Assembly (NCBI GenBank): GCA_017402445.1
Contig: JAFPME010000013.1
Span: 1 to 34,120, forward strand
Origin: Prevotella sp.
GTDB lineage: Bacteria; Bacteroidota; Bacteroidia; Bacteroidales; Bacteroidaceae
Length of the DNA stretch: 34,120 nucleotides
Reading direction: 5' to 3'
The position numbers were made by a program, and so were the translations under genes. Shown piece by piece: positions 1 through 7,441 of the stretch; the first letter of the stretch is position 1; the number at the start of each line of letters is the position of its first letter. The notes below the pieces were generated by a model. It was not told the DNA's origin, made no database searches, and saw only the letters and a program-made list of their open reading frames with translations.

Positions 1-51
1 ACATATTACCATCATCCATCGTTTAGCTATAATTAAATCCTTTGTTTTCAT
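1..51 (-). CDS. N-terminal start of a gene cut by the window edge
   Basis: An ATG at 49-51 on the minus strand opens a frame with no stop to the window edge, giving 17 residues that begin MKTKDLIIAKRW. It lies 51 bp downstream of the stop of the preceding minus-strand gene and in the same orientation, so it may be the next gene of that operon. Too little is present to name a family, and it could be a chance open frame. Confidence 0.35.
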   Translation of the reverse strand, partial: MKTKDLIIAKRWMMVIC

Positions 52-70
52 GTTGTTATGTTTTGTTTAT

Positions 71-105
71 TCTTTATCATTTATCATTTAGGCCGCAGGC
101 CGCTA
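71..105 (-). repeat. GC-rich inverted repeat plus AAATGATAA words at a stop codon
   Basis: On the minus strand the TAG stop of the DUF3826 fusion runs straight into a short GC palindrome (GCGGCCTGCGGCC), followed by two AAATGATA words. The same arrangement occurs in the opposite orientation at the btuB stop near 27725. It may act as a weak terminator or be a dispersed repeat. Confidence 0.6.
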
Positions 106-1566
106 AAGTTGTCCTCCTCGTGCTTTCACGCGCTTATACCATTCCTCGCGCTCCTTCGTCAGGTCGTAGCCGCGCTTGGCGAGGTAGTTGTTGATGCGGC
201 CCTTGTACTTTCCGAACACCTCGTGCTTCTTCTTCGAGCTCTCGGCGTCGATGGCCAGCTCGCGCGCCTCCTTCAGCCACGCCATGATCTGCGCCTTCTC
301 CTCCGCCTTCAGCGAGGGTATCATGTCGCACTGCGCGTCGTAGGTCACCTTCACCACATTGAACGTCATCACGTCCTTCACGCGTTCCACCTGATCCGGA
401 CGGAGCCGCAGCAGCAGGTCGGCGTCGAAGGCGAAGTGCGAACGGTAGAGCTTCGAGTCGGCCACGGCCTCCGCCAGCTTCTTGTCCGTCTTCTTCAGCG
501 AGTCGCGCTCGGCGTAGATGTCGTTCAGTTGGAAGTAGCGGTTGGCTACGATGTTGCGCACGTTGAGCCCTTCGCGCGTGTAGGTCATGCTCAGCTCGTC
601 GGTTGCTTTTTGAGCGCGGCCCAGGATGGTCTGCACGTAGTCGGCCGGCCGGCCCTCGTCGTTCAGTTTCACCGTGGCTTCCACGGGCGTGCTGAACACC
701 TCGCGCAGCGTGAACACGTTGGCACCGTAGTTCATCTTCACGTTGCGCACCATGCTGACGTCGCGCGACCGCTCCACAAACAGCCAGCCGCTCCAGCCCA
801 TCTTGTCGAGCGTGCGGCGGATGGCGGGCAGGTCGATGAGCGAGTCGTTGCGCAGCCAGCGGCCGTCGGTGTTCGAGGCATGGATGGCGCAGATGTTCTT
901 GGCGCCCAGCTGCTGCATGTCCTTGCAGATGTCCACGCCGCACTCCAGCGCCGTCTGGAACTTATAGAAGATGGCGATGCCCTGACTCTTGATCTCCTTC
1001 AGCAGCTTCAGGTTGCCGCGCGCGTCGAGCGGCGTGTCCAGACCGATCACCTTGCCGCGAGCCTTCGCCCGTTCGCCCATCTCGTGCAGACGACGGACAA
1101 TCTCCTTCCGCTTCGTCTTGTCCGTGGTCCAGTCGTTGCCGCAGCCGCCTAATGGCAGGAAGGCCACGCGCACGCCGCCCATCTTGTCCATCGTGTCGAA
1201 GCAGTCGTCGGCCAGCGACAGGTAGGTGTCTTTCTTTGTCAGGTCCTGTGCATAGAAGCCACTCATGGCCACTGCGCCCACCTTCACGCCCAGACTGTCG
1301 GCCACATGGCGGAAACGGGCTGCCTGTGCGTCGTCGCGCAACTGGTTGTCGAACGCTTCGCGCTGTCCCAGACCGCCCATGTCGAGCTCCACACCGTCGC
1401 ACCCTAACTGTCGGGCCAGGTCGAACTCGCCCAGTTTCTGGCGTTTCAGCACCATCCAGTCACACACGCCCACCTGGTAGCGCGCCTCCTGCGCTACGGT
1501 CTCGCCCGGCCACAGACAGCCGAGCACGATGTATAAGAATACAAACAATACTTTTTTCATCTTCAT
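103..1566 (-). CDS. Secreted TIM-barrel (sugar phosphate isomerase/epimerase-like) protein fused to DUF3826
   Basis: From the chosen start (MKMKKVLF) the protein is 487 residues and opens with a signal peptide ending near TVAQEA. A more upstream frame to 1662 adds 32 residues that do not look like a leader. Residues of about 25-260 resemble a xylose-isomerase-like TIM barrel: an early GVCDWM strand, a GCDGVELD segment, and a late HASNTDG and WSGWLFVERSRD. The C-terminal 200 residues match my memory of DUF3826, including a conserved KKKHEVFGKYKGRINNYL region and a closing GYDLTKE. DUF3826 proteins often occur in Bacteroidetes polysaccharide loci, notably pectin-related ones, but their function is unknown. 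A role in periplasmic sugar processing is inference. The stop lies inside a GC-rich repeat. Confidence 0.85.
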   Translation of the reverse strand: MKMKKVLFVFLYIVLGCLWPGETVAQEARYQVGVCDWMVLKRQKLGEFDLARQLGCDGVELDMGGLGQREAFDNQLRDDAQAARFRHVADSLGVKVGAVAMSGFYAQDLTKKDTYLSLADDCFDTMDKMGGVRVAFLPLGGCGNDWTTDKTKRKEIVRRLHEMGERAKARGKVIGLDTPLDARGNLKLLKEIKSQGIAIFYKFQTALECGVDICKDMQQLGAKNICAIHASNTDGRWLRNDSLIDLPAIRRTLDKMGWSGWLFVERSRDVSMVRNVKMNYGANVFTLREVFSTPVEATVKLNDEGRPADYVQTILGRAQKATDELSMTYTREGLNVRNIVANRYFQLNDIYAERDSLKKTDKKLAEAVADSKLYRSHFAFDADLLLRLRPDQVERVKDVMTFNVVKVTYDAQCDMIPSLKAEEKAQIMAWLKEARELAIDAESSKKKHEVFGKYKGRINNYLAKRGYDLTKEREEWYKRVKARGGQL

Positions 1567-1687
1567 TACGGTTTCTCTATTTAGAATTACTGTCTCTTCA
1601 TTAAGGATAAGACGCACTGGTACGCGCTTTGTACTTACATAAAGGTGCAGAAAAGGAGACACCGACAGTTCGTCGCCAAGTTCATAA

Positions 1688-1730
1688 AAAGAGTCGCGCG
1701 CTGGAAATCAATCTCAGCGCGCGACTCTTT
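1688..1730 (-). terminator. Strong intrinsic terminator
   Basis: A perfect stem of about 15 bp (AAAGAGTCGCGCGCTG and its complement) with an 11-base loop is followed on the minus strand by TTTTTAT. It lies 62 bp past the stop of the 1793-2530 gene and separates it from the DUF3826 fusion. Confidence 0.85.
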
Positions 1731-1792
1731 ATCAGTGGGGTAGAGGGCTTAGGAGTGGTGGGGTGAAAGGAGTGCAGTCAAACAGGCTGATG

Positions 1793-2530
1793 TCACTTGA
1801 CAATCACTTTCTTTCCGCCTATGACAAACACACCTCGTGACGGGTTCTGTATCTTCCGGCCGTCGAGACCGAAAACAGCTGATCGCTCTGTGGGCTCTGA
1901 GCGTCCTGCTGTCTTCACTCCGGCAATGACATCGCCGAAGTGGAACTCTGTACCGTCGGGCATCTCAATGTAGTCGAGCTTCACAAAGCTGCCAAGATTG
2001 GGAAGATACAGAATGAACAAGCCTCCGGCGCTTCCCATGCCTTCGACCCACACCTGGCTCATACTGATTGGGTCGTAGGGCGGTTCGTCACCTTTCATAC
2101 ATTCGTTGATGGTCAGCATCTTCAGCGACTTGTCTTGGAACTGAACGTTGTTCACGTCTGTGACCCTCACCTCAGCATCGGGTAATTCCGATTGCACGTT
2201 CTCCACATTGTCGCCAACGGACAGCGTGAAGTCGTAGAGCAGCGTCTCGGCTTCCTTTCGGGTGTCATACATGTACACCTTACCGCCATCCTCGCGCAGC
2301 AGCCTCGCCGGTTCCGACTGGTCGTGGCTGACATACTTCATGTAGGTCACGCCGTTGACGACAGAGTCGCCCGAAAGTTTGTCGGTGAAGGTGTATGTTT
2401 TCCCCGTGGCCCAGTTGTGGTAGGTGTAGTGCCACGTCTTCCCCTCTTCGAGCAGGGGAGCATAGTTGGTCTGTGCCATCGCCCATAACGGCACAAGCAT
2501 CATCGTTAATGTAGTAAATAACAGTTTCAT
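1793..2530 (-). CDS. Secreted protein of unknown function with a C-terminal sorting-like tail
   Basis: This 245-residue protein has a signal peptide (MKLLFTTLTMMLVPLWAMAQ). The middle is rich in beta-type segments (GKTWHYTYHNW, SGDSVVNGVTYMKYV), a pattern common in Prevotella and Bacteroides exported proteins of about 200-250 residues. The C-terminus reads VFGLDGRK, a short gap, then GVFVIGGKKVIVK. That resembles the last strands of type A type IX secretion domains (vyDl.GRkv ... GiYi..gkK..vK) and similar tails on three other proteins here. I do not recognise a catalytic motif. It is probably exported and possibly surface-anchored. It is transcribed alone, with a promoter box at 2559 and a terminator at 1688. 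Confidence 0.85.
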   Translation of the reverse strand: MKLLFTTLTMMLVPLWAMAQTNYAPLLEEGKTWHYTYHNWATGKTYTFTDKLSGDSVVNGVTYMKYVSHDQSEPARLLREDGGKVYMYDTRKEAETLLYDFTLSVGDNVENVQSELPDAEVRVTDVNNVQFQDKSLKMLTINECMKGDEPPYDPISMSQVWVEGMGSAGGLFILYLPNLGSFVKLDYIEMPDGTEFHFGDVIAGVKTAGRSEPTERSAVFGLDGRKIQNPSRGVFVIGGKKVIVK

Positions 2531-2558
2531 AATCTTATCTGTTAATGGTTTTCAATTG

Positions 2559-2566
2559 CAAATATA
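2559..2566 (-). promoter_or_regulatory. Bacteroidetes -7 promoter box
   Basis: The minus strand reads TATATTTG, a match to the TAnnTTTG consensus, 29 bases before the start codon of the 1793-2530 gene. No clear -33 TTTG is visible. Confidence 0.5.
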
Positions 2567-2690
2567 TACTTTTCTTTTGAATTGACGATGAATGTCTCCG
2601 AAAACTTGCAGATTCTCATCGTTTTTTTTAACAAACTGCGCTAAACAATTAACACGAACAAAAATTTCCCTCGGTTACCGTCATTCTTTT

Positions 2691-2775
2691 ACACGAATGT
2701 TCACGAATGGACACGAATCTTCATAAATTCTATTTTTGAGCATTTGTGTATCATTCATGAGCATTTGTGTATCAT
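2691..2775. repeat. Interspersed repeat, copy 1 (ATTCGTG family)
   Basis: Read on the plus strand, this stretch aligns over about 80 bases to the reverse complement of 19640-19721. Both carry ACACGAATG, then GGACACGAAT, then TCATAAAT or ACATAAAT, then ATTTTTGAG followed by ATTTGTG or ATTCGTG. The right half merges into the 21-bp tandem array. Confidence 0.65.
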
Positions 2776-2900
2776 TCATGAGCATTCGTGTATTATTCAT
2801 GAGCATTCGTGTATCATTCATGAGCATTCGTGTGCCATTCATGAGCATTCGTGTGTCATTCATGAACATTCGTGTGTCATTCATGAGCATTCGCGTTTTA
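2738..2900. repeat. 21-bp tandem repeat, seven full units and one partial
   Basis: Units start at 2738, 2759, 2780, 2801, 2822, 2843 and 2864, with a partial unit at 2885. The consensus is GAGCATTCGTGTATCATTCAT with one to three changes per unit. Because 21 is a multiple of three, both strands stay open and give spurious heptapeptide repeats. There are no spacers, so it is not a CRISPR array. Confidence 0.95.
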
Positions 2901-2906
2901 TTTGTT

Positions 2907-3281
2907 CCTGAAAAAATAGGACATAAGGCTCGTTTTTGCCCTCCGTGAGTGCCATCGTTCTGAAATAAAAATCAGACGGACGCGTACACGCGAATTTTGA
3001 GAGTGTTATAATGTGCTGGAAACAAGCGCCTTGTGTTTTCTTTACATTTTCCTGCCTTCCAAAATGATTCATTTTACAATCGGAAATGGCCCATTTTGTC
3101 GCTCAGAATGAGTCATTCTGGCGAGCAGAATAGCTCATTTTACGACGTAAAATGGCTCATTTTGAAAAACGAAGTGTTTTTTGAGGCTTTCGAGAACGGT
3201 TTTTTTTGCTTTTTGATGCCTTTTTACTTCAAAAAACGAAGAAAAAATCTTGCAGGATTTTTCTGTCGTAAATGTTTACAG
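2907..3281 (-). repeat. 375-bp palindrome-array element, copy 1 (inverted)
   Basis: This is the reverse orientation of the elements at 16278-16651 and 29916-30290. Five imperfect palindromes of the type AAAATGGCCCATTTT have AATG (or AATA) cores starting at 3063, 3085, 3107, 3129 and 3151, exactly 22 bp apart. One flanking arm holds ATGTAAAGAAAACACAAG and ACGCGTCCGTCTGATTTT on the minus strand. The other arm is T-rich and ends in CAGGATTTTTCTGTCG on the plus strand. The arm with ATGTAAAG can be read on the minus strand as a peptide (about 2881-3072) similar to those in the other copies. The ends given are where the three copies stop aligning by eye. Confidence 0.85.
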
Positions 3282-3419
3282 TAGTGTATGAAGACGAGAG
3301 ATTGCCACTACAAATGATAAAGGAGGGAAAAATGGCCAGGTGCCTTGTGAAGGTTTCTGCTTACGTCCGTAGAAACAGCAAGCTCGGCGGAACGGAAGTT
3401 GTTGTTTTCAGCCATTTTA

Positions 3420-3451
3420 TTTGGTGGAACGGGAAATAATGCTTATTTTTG
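3420..3451 (+). promoter_or_regulatory. Bacteroidetes promoter for the Rpn nuclease gene
   Basis: TTTG at 3420-3423 (-33) and TATTTTTG at 3444-3451 (-7) are separated by 20 bases and lie 24 bases before the ATG at 3476. This is one of the two best-formed promoters in the window. The region 3282-3419 between the repeat element and this promoter shows nothing I can name. Confidence 0.7.
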
Positions 3452-3475
3452 CATCGGAAAGGATAGCAGACGAAT

Positions 3476-4504
3476 ATGAACGCTGATAACAAATACATAC
3501 GATTCGACTGGGCCGTAAAGCGGATGCTTCGCGACAAGGCCAATTTTGGTGTGCTTGAAGGACTCATCACGGTGCTGCTCGGCGAGCCTGTGCACATAGT
3601 GGAACTCTTGGAGAGCGAGGGAAACCAGAACACCATCGACGACAAGTACAACCGTGTGGACATCAAGGCGAAGAACGACCGCGGCGAAATCTTTATCGTA
3701 GAGGTTCAGCTGACGCGCGAGCTGTACTATCTGGAGCGGATTCTTTACGGAACGGCGAAAGCCATTACGGAGCACATCAAGCTGGGGAGCACCTACGGCG
3801 ACATCAAGAAGGTGTATTCCATCAGCATTGTCTATTTCGATTTGGGGAAGGGTGCCGACTATCTGTATCACGGCGTGAGCCAGTTTACGGGTGTCCATAC
3901 GAAAGACACGCTGCGCATCAACGTGAAGGAGGAAGGTGTGATTCGCATGAAGACGCCCGAGGAACTGTTCCCCGAATACTTCATCATCCGCGTGAACGAA
4001 TTCAACAAGGTGGCCACCACACCGCTTGAGGAGTGGGTGGACTACCTGAAGAACGGCCATATCAAGGATGACACGGAGGCTCCCGGTCTGGCTGAAGCAC
4101 GCCAGAAGTTGCAGTACCTGATGATGAATGACAGGGACCGCCATGCCTACGACGAGCACCTGAATGCCATCATGATTCAGAACGACGTGCTCGGCACTGC
4201 GCGAATGGAAGGCATCGCTGAGGGCATCGCAGAAGGTCGCGCAAGAGGGCGTGAGGAAGGTCGCGCAGAAGGTCGTGCAGAAGGTCGTGCCGAAGGTCGT
4301 GCCGAAGGTCGTGCGGAGGGTCGTGCTGAAGGTCGCGCGGAGGGCCGTGCGGAGGGTCGCGCTGAAGGTCGTGCCGAAGGCATTGAGGCAGGTCGCGCGG
4401 AAGAAAGAGTGGAAGTGGCGCGAAAGCTGAAAGGAATGGGCTTGCCCACCGAAACCATCGTGGGTGCCACGGGTCTCAGTTGTGAAGAGATTGCTGAATT
4501 ATAA
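3476..4504 (+). CDS. Rpn family PD-(D/E)XK nuclease / putative transposase
   Basis: The 342-residue protein starts with KYIRFDWAVKRMLRDKANFGVLEGL, the usual opening of the PD-(D/E)XK transposase (Rpn) family. The active-site region is visible: Asp62 in NRVDIKAK, then Glu76 and Gln78 in IFIVEVQ, the E-x-Q variant of the D-ExK motif that is normal in this family. Rpn proteins are DNA endonucleases linked to RecA-independent recombination and, in some cases, phage defence; their transposase label is mostly historical. Residues of about 245-310 are low-complexity EGRA repeats, followed by a short helical tail (ARKLKGMGLPTETIVGATGLS) that is also typical. It stands alone with its own promoter and terminator, next to a repeat element. 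No terminal inverted repeats were seen, so mobility is not supported. Confidence 0.9.
   Translation: MNADNKYIRFDWAVKRMLRDKANFGVLEGLITVLLGEPVHIVELLESEGNQNTIDDKYNRVDIKAKNDRGEIFIVEVQLTRELYYLERILYGTAKAITEHIKLGSTYGDIKKVYSISIVYFDLGKGADYLYHGVSQFTGVHTKDTLRINVKEEGVIRMKTPEELFPEYFIIRVNEFNKVATTPLEEWVDYLKNGHIKDDTEAPGLAEARQKLQYLMMNDRDRHAYDEHLNAIMIQNDVLGTARMEGIAEGIAEGRARGREEGRAEGRAEGRAEGRAEGRAEGRAEGRAEGRAEGRAEGRAEGIEAGRAEERVEVARKLKGMGLPTETIVGATGLSCEEIAEL
4256..4375 (+). repeat. 12-bp in-frame tandem repeat encoding EGRA x10
   Basis: Ten consecutive 12-bp units (GAAGGTCGTGCN with third-position variation) encode ten EGRA tetrapeptides in the Rpn gene. Degenerate units (EGIA, RARG, EAGR) lie on both sides. 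Changes are mostly synonymous. Copy number is likely to vary between strains. Confidence 0.95.
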
Positions 4505-4523
4505 GGATAGAAAACACAATAGC

Positions 4524-4559
4524 GAGCCGTTCTTCATGGGAGGAGCGGCTCGTTTTTTT
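4524..4559 (+). terminator. Intrinsic terminator after the Rpn gene
   Basis: A GAGCCG stem arm at 4524-4529 pairs with CGGCTC at 4546-4551 around a weaker inner stem, followed by seven T residues. It lies 20 bases after the stop codon. Confidence 0.8.
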
Positions 4560-4640
4560 GTATGATGGAGCTTCAAAAATCGTCCTGAGGCCGTGTGGTT
4601 TCAGTCAAGAGGCTGCAGAGAAAGGGTCCTGACCGTCTTT

Positions 4641-5705
4641 TCAGGAGCGCGATAGCCGCTGACGACAGGCTTCGAGGATGGGAAGAAGCTCGTCGAGGGT
4701 GTTGGCGCGCAGCATGGCGATGCGTGTCTGCCGGAAGTCGGGGATTCCCTTGAAGATGGGCGTGGCTGCGAGATGGCGGCGTGTATGCAGTATGCCGCGG
4801 TATTCGTCGATGCGGTCGATGTTGATGCGGAGCTGCTCGATGAGGATGTCGAGCTTGTCGCTGACGGTCATGGTGTCGCAGGGATTGGGCAGTTGCGACA
4901 AAGCTACGTCGCTCTCCGGCTGAGCGTTTGCGGCTCCATGACTGTCGGGCTGCTGTTCGTCGCAGGCATTCAGGTAGTCGGTGATCTCCTTGAAAATCCA
5001 GGGACGTCCGAAAGTGGCGCGTCCTACCATGATGGCGTCGACACCGTAGCGCAGGAAAGCCTGCCGTGCCTGTTCTGGCGTGGTGATGTCGCCGTTTCCG
5101 ATAATGGGGATGTGGATGCGCGGATTGCGTTTCACCTCGCCGATGAGCGTCCAGTCGGCCTCGCCGGTGTACATCTGCGACCGTGTACGGCCGTGGATGG
5201 TGAGCGCCTGAATGCCACAATCCTGTAATTGCTCCGCCAATGTCGTGATGATGAGTTGTTCTTGATTCCATCCGAGCCGTGTCTTTACGGTGACGGGTGT
5301 GTTTACAGCCTTCACCACCTCGCGTGTAATGTCGAGCAAGAGCGGGACGTTCTGCAGCATGCCGGCACCGGCACCTTTTCCTGCCACTTTCTTTACGGGG
5401 CAGCCGAAGTTCAGATCGATGACGTCGGGGTGCGCCTCGCTCTCCACAATCTGCGCCGCTTCTACCATCTGCGGCACGTCGCGTCCGTAAATCTGGATGC
5501 CGACAGGCCGTTCGGCGTCGTCGATCTGCAGTTTGTTGACGGTGCTTTTCACAGACCTTACGAGTGCTTCTGCCGATACGAACTCCGTGTAGACCATGGC
5601 GGCTCCGAAGCGTTTGCAGAGATGACGGAAGCCGATGTCGGTGACATCTTCCATCGGAGCGAGGAAGACAGGATGTTTGCCGAATTGTATGTTGCCTATT
5701 TTCAT
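4641..5705 (-). CDS. dusB: tRNA-dihydrouridine synthase (DusB/NifR3 family)
   Basis: This 354-residue FMN enzyme reduces specific uridines to dihydrouridine in tRNA in the cytoplasm. Diagnostic motifs run in order: FLAPMEDVTD near residue 14, GIQIYG near 69, and DLNFGCPVKKVAGKGAG near 97 with catalytic Cys102. Then come VKTRLGW near 140, IHGRTRSQMYTG near 170, IIGNGDI near 201 and IMVGRATFGRPWIF near 225. Residues 247-280 are a hydrophilic stretch rich in Q, S, N and P between the barrel and the C-terminal helical tRNA-binding domain; it may be a lineage-specific linker. The gene follows dprA by 92 bp on the same strand and may share its transcript. No clear promoter or terminator was found. 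Confidence 0.95.
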   Translation of the reverse strand: MKIGNIQFGKHPVFLAPMEDVTDIGFRHLCKRFGAAMVYTEFVSAEALVRSVKSTVNKLQIDDAERPVGIQIYGRDVPQMVEAAQIVESEAHPDVIDLNFGCPVKKVAGKGAGAGMLQNVPLLLDITREVVKAVNTPVTVKTRLGWNQEQLIITTLAEQLQDCGIQALTIHGRTRSQMYTGEADWTLIGEVKRNPRIHIPIIGNGDITTPEQARQAFLRYGVDAIMVGRATFGRPWIFKEITDYLNACDEQQPDSHGAANAQPESDVALSQLPNPCDTMTVSDKLDILIEQLRINIDRIDEYRGILHTRRHLAATPIFKGIPDFRQTRIAMLRANTLDELLPILEACRQRLSRS

Positions 5706-5797
5706 TTTAAGTGTAGAATTGCGATGCTTTGTAATAAAATGACAAAGTGAAGAAAATCACGATATCCACTGTCGATCATGCGTATCTTCTGTCTGCA

Positions 5798-6934
5798 CTA
5801 CATCAGCAGATGATAGGTTCCGCCGGCGTAGGGCTTCACAACACCTTTCATTTCCATCTCGAAGAGCAGGGCTGAGAGACGGGCGATGGGCAGGTTGGTG
5901 CGTACGGAGAGCAGGTTGAGCTGGAGGTCGTTGTGCTCTTTCAGCGTGTTGACGACAAGCATTTCGTCTGCCGACAGCTCGGGGAACATGTCGCGCTCGA
6001 TGCCAGCCTGGCGTGCCTGTATGAGGGTGCTGTCATCTTGCCAGCCCATGGCATTGACGAAGTCCTGTGCCGAGGTGAGCAACGTGGCTCCGTTGTCGCG
6101 GATGAGATTGTTGCATCCCTCGGAATACTGAGCGCCCACGTTGCCCGGGAAGGCGAAAACGTCGCGGTTGTAACCGTGAGCCAGCCGTGCTGTGATGAGT
6201 CCGCCGCCGTGGGCAGCACTCTCCACGAGAATGCAGGCGTCGCTCATGCCTGCCACAATGCGGTTGCGGCGCACGAAGTTCATCTTCTCTGCACGAGTAT
6301 TCGTGAAGAACTCGGTGAGCAGGCCCCCCTGCTGCACCATTTCGCGGGCTGTCTGTGTGTGGCGCGGCGGATAGAGCTGGTCCAGTCCGTGGGCCAGGAC
6401 AGCCTCAGTTTCATATCCTTGCAGCAGTGCGTTGCGGTGTGCATGGATATCGATGCCGTAGGCAAGTCCGCTGACGATGAGCACCTTCGGGCATAGTTGT
6501 CTCAGGTCTTCGATGAAACGGCGAACGAGATCCTGCCCGTAGGCTGTGCTGTGGCGAGTGCCGACCATGCAGATGACGCGTTGCTGGTTGAGGTCGGCGT
6601 TGCCACGGTGGAAGAGGACGAGCGGTGCATCGGCGCATTCGAGCAGCCGCTGCGGGTATCGTGGATTGCTGATGGCCAGCGGCTCGATGCCGTGTGCTTG
6701 GTCGTAGTCGAGTTCTGCTTCAGCTCTCCGCATAGGTTCGTCGATATTCCGCAGGCTTTCGATGAGACGTGGTGAAGCATCCGGCATCACGTCGCGGATA
6801 TCATTGTGGTGAGTCACCACTTCGCAGGCCGACCCCACAGCCTCGTAGAGCTGTCGCAGGGAGGTCAGGTTGAAGTAGCTGATGTGCGTCAGCGCCATTG
6901 CGCAGAGTTCTTCTTGTTGTCTGTCGAACATCAT
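5798..6934 (-). CDS. dprA: DNA-processing protein DprA (Smf)
   Basis: DprA binds single-stranded DNA entering by transformation and loads RecA onto it; it is also widespread in species not known to be competent. The Rossmann core shows the family motifs: ICMVGTRHSTAYG, VSGLAYGIDIHAH, GGLLTEF, NFVRRNRIVAGMSD, then SAAHGGGLITA and FAFPGNV with GCNNLIRDNGA. The C-terminal 70 residues form the usual winged-helix domain (LPIARLSALLFEMEMKGVV). The frame extends to a TTG at 6949, but I prefer the ATG at 6934 (a second ATG follows directly), giving 378 residues. It sits between a hotdog thioesterase and dusB on the same strand, an arrangement I recall from other Bacteroidales. Confidence 0.95.
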   Translation of the reverse strand: MMFDRQQEELCAMALTHISYFNLTSLRQLYEAVGSACEVVTHHNDIRDVMPDASPRLIESLRNIDEPMRRAEAELDYDQAHGIEPLAISNPRYPQRLLECADAPLVLFHRGNADLNQQRVICMVGTRHSTAYGQDLVRRFIEDLRQLCPKVLIVSGLAYGIDIHAHRNALLQGYETEAVLAHGLDQLYPPRHTQTAREMVQQGGLLTEFFTNTRAEKMNFVRRNRIVAGMSDACILVESAAHGGGLITARLAHGYNRDVFAFPGNVGAQYSEGCNNLIRDNGATLLTSAQDFVNAMGWQDDSTLIQARQAGIERDMFPELSADEMLVVNTLKEHNDLQLNLLSVRTNLPIARLSALLFEMEMKGVVKPYAGGTYHLLM

Positions 6935-7021
6935 TCTATAGGTTGACAACCCGTGGTTGATAATTGAAAGGTCTGATTACGATCTGAAGAGATTGCTGGT
7001 ATGAAAAAGAATTCGCATTTT

Positions 7022-7441
7022 TCAGGCTTCCGTCTTCTTCATATACTGCTCAAATGCTCGTTCATAGTCCTCGCTGGTGCCGAGACTACCATTGACGAGA
7101 CACACCAGTTCCACCTTTCCGCGGAAGCTGAGCTGATTGTCGGATGCGCGGAAGATGTCGTGGTGGAAGACATATTTGATGCCCTCTTTGGTGAGTCCCA
7201 TGCGTGAGATGAACTCATCGTCGCAGCGCAGCGGGGCTTTATACTGCAGGTTCATGCGGGCAACAACGGCATCCACGCCCTTTCGGTGCATCTCGGCGAA
7301 GCTCAGTCCGCATTGTTTCAGGAAGAGATGACGCGTATGCTCGATGTAGTGCAGGTAGTTGGCATTGTTCACAATGCCTTCGATGTCGCATTCATAGTCG
7401 CGAACCAACATCCTTGTCTCAAAGATATATTTCGTATTCAT
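7022..7441 (-). CDS. Acyl-CoA thioesterase, 4HBT/YbgC-type hotdog protein
   Basis: This small cytoplasmic protein (139 residues) is a single hotdog domain of the 4-hydroxybenzoyl-CoA thioesterase class. The signature is VRDYECDIEGIVNNANYLHYIEHTR, with the probable catalytic Asp19 and the N-N-A-N-Y segment on the central helix. ARMNLQYKAPLRCDDEF matches the following strands. Such enzymes hydrolyse short or medium acyl-CoA thioesters, but the true substrate cannot be read from sequence. It lies between DUF2851 (72 bp upstream, separated by a GC-rich hairpin) and dprA (87 bp downstream). Confidence 0.9.
   Translation of the reverse strand: MNTKYIFETRMLVRDYECDIEGIVNNANYLHYIEHTRHLFLKQCGLSFAEMHRKGVDAVVARMNLQYKAPLRCDDEFISRMGLTKEGIKYVFHHDIFRASDNQLSFRGKVELVCLVNGSLGTSEDYERAFEQYMKKTEA

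Noticed and set aside
58-1152. A 364-codon plus-strand open frame at the left edge
   Set aside because: It is antisense to the TIM-barrel/DUF3826 gene and has the same antisense-type composition.
2585-2629. A terminator-like hairpin followed by eight T residues on the plus strand
   Set aside because: The stem is imperfect and no plus-strand gene lies upstream of it.
2681-2948. Heptapeptide-repeat proteins on both strands of the 21-bp array
   Set aside because: Any 21-bp tandem repeat without stops gives such frames; neither has a start context, and the sequence is explained as a DNA repeat.
3058-3165. CRISPR array in the 22-bp palindrome units
   Set aside because: Units directly abut with no variable spacers of 25-40 bp, there are only five per site, and no cas gene is present.
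3476-4504. Complete insertion sequence around the Rpn/transposase-like gene
   Set aside because: The gene has its own promoter and terminator, and I found no terminal inverted repeats or target duplication. Rpn proteins are mostly not carried by classical insertion sequences.
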